NCBI GenBank assembly: GCA_963575745.1
Contig: CAUYUJ010011570.1
Location: 396,501-460,500, forward strand
From: Prorocentrum cordatum
Lineage: Eukaryota > Sar > Dinophyceae > Prorocentrales > Prorocentraceae
Length of the DNA stretch: 64,000 bases
Direction: 5' to 3'
How positions within the stretch are numbered: position 1 is the stretch's first letter; each line of letters starts with the position of its first letter. The position numbers were made by a program, and so were the translations under genes. The notes below the pieces were generated by a model. It worked only from the letters and a program-made list of their open reading frames with translations. It searched no databases and was not told where the DNA came from. Of the stretch, positions 63,341 to 64,000 are shown one piece after another.

Positions 63341-64000
63341 GCGTAGGACGTCACTATGCTGGACCCCGCAGCAGGTCCCGAAAGTGGCGACAGTTTCATG
63401 GGCCCCACAGCAGCCCTCGAAAGTGGCGACAGTTTCACAGATCGTAGCCCCCCAGCGCTGGCGAGGTCTAATCTGAGTCCCCGTAGGACGTCACTCCGCT
63501 GGCCCCCCGGCAGCCTTCGAAAGTGGCGACAGTTTCACAGATCGCAGCCCCCCAGGGATGGCGAGGTCTAATCTGTATCCCCGTAGGGCGTCATTCCGCT
63601 GGGCCCCCCACGCAGCCTTCGAAAGTGGCGACAGTTTCACAGATCGCAGCCCCCCAGGGATGGCGAGGTCTAATCTGAATCCCCGTAGGGCGTCACTCCG
63701 CTGGGCCCCCCAGCATCCTCGAAAGTGGCGACAGTTTCACAGATCGCAGCCCCCCAGGGATGGCGAGGTCTAATCTGAATCCCCGTAGGGCGTCACTCCG
63801 CTGGGCCCCCCCAGCAGCCTCAGCAAGCGGCGAACAGTTTTCACAGATCGCAGCCCCCCAGGGATGGCGAGGTCTAATCTAAGTCTGCGTGGGGCGTCAC
63901 TCCGCTGGCCACCCCAGCAGCCCTCGAAAGTGGCGACAGTCTCACAGATCGCAGCCCCCCAGGGATGGCGAGGTCTAATCTAAGTCTGCGTTGGGCGTCA
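63340..64000. repeat. 101-bp satellite, block 2, running off the window
   Basis: Anchors at 63348, 63488, 63588, 63690, 63790, 63894 and 63995. The first interval is 140 bp because part of a unit is duplicated; the rest are 100-104. Later units change ACGTCACT to GCGTCACT, so the two blocks have begun to diverge. Confidence 0.9.

Overview
This window is nuclear DNA from a GC-rich eukaryote, most likely a dinoflagellate. That identity is inferred, not proven. The evidence is: multi-exon genes whose introns often start with GC or GA instead of GT and end in AG; a decayed LINE tail with a CCHC knuckle and RNase H of a type I associate with dinoflagellates; a C5 DNA methyltransferase inside an apparent mobile element; and a very high load of satellites and microsatellites. 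No bacterial-style operon, rRNA or tRNA was recognised.

Positions 1 to about 33,996 are mostly repeats: a 22-bp motif and ~580-bp duplications (0.2-2.4 kb), trinucleotide tracts, ATG/CAT microsatellites, a 90-bp satellite (11.5-12.2 kb), a 64-bp satellite alternating three times with a ~190-bp module (20.6-24.8 kb), and a ~170-bp repeat (33.5-34.0 kb). Among them are a few unassigned open frames and decayed genes: a minus-strand pseudogene (16.0-18.7 kb), a degraded minus-strand frame at 26-27 kb, and a LINE 3' remnant on the plus strand (28.0-29.8 kb).

Positions 33,997-61,329 look like a single giant DNA transposon of about 27.3 kb that I cannot match to a described element. Its ends are a 15-bp terminal inverted repeat (GGGGTAACTYCAACA, 14 of 15 identical), with TTAG outside the left end and TTAA outside the right. 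Just inside each end is an array of 22-bp repeats; the two arrays are related and face opposite ways. Four multi-exon genes lie between, all on the minus strand. In transcription order they are: gene D (60,562-54,601), a large protein with transposase-like D, D and C(2)H motifs; gene C (54,289-52,110), a cysteine-rich then acidic protein; gene B (51,014-44,398), a complete C5 cytosine methyltransferase of 579 aa; and gene A (42,623-36,175), a ~1,250 aa protein of unknown function with an N-terminal zinc ribbon. Reading frame is conserved across all assigned junctions of B and C and nearly all of D, which supports real, probably intact genes. Intron 3 of the methyltransferase holds a ~1-kb foldback built from 11-bp repeats related to the terminal arrays.

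The genes could form a self-contained system: D would cut and join ends, B would methylate element or host DNA, and A and C would be accessory DNA- or protein-binding factors. Only the methyltransferase assignment is strong. Right of the element is a 101-bp satellite (61.33-61.81 kb and 63.34 kb to the window end), split by ~1.5 kb of other sequence.
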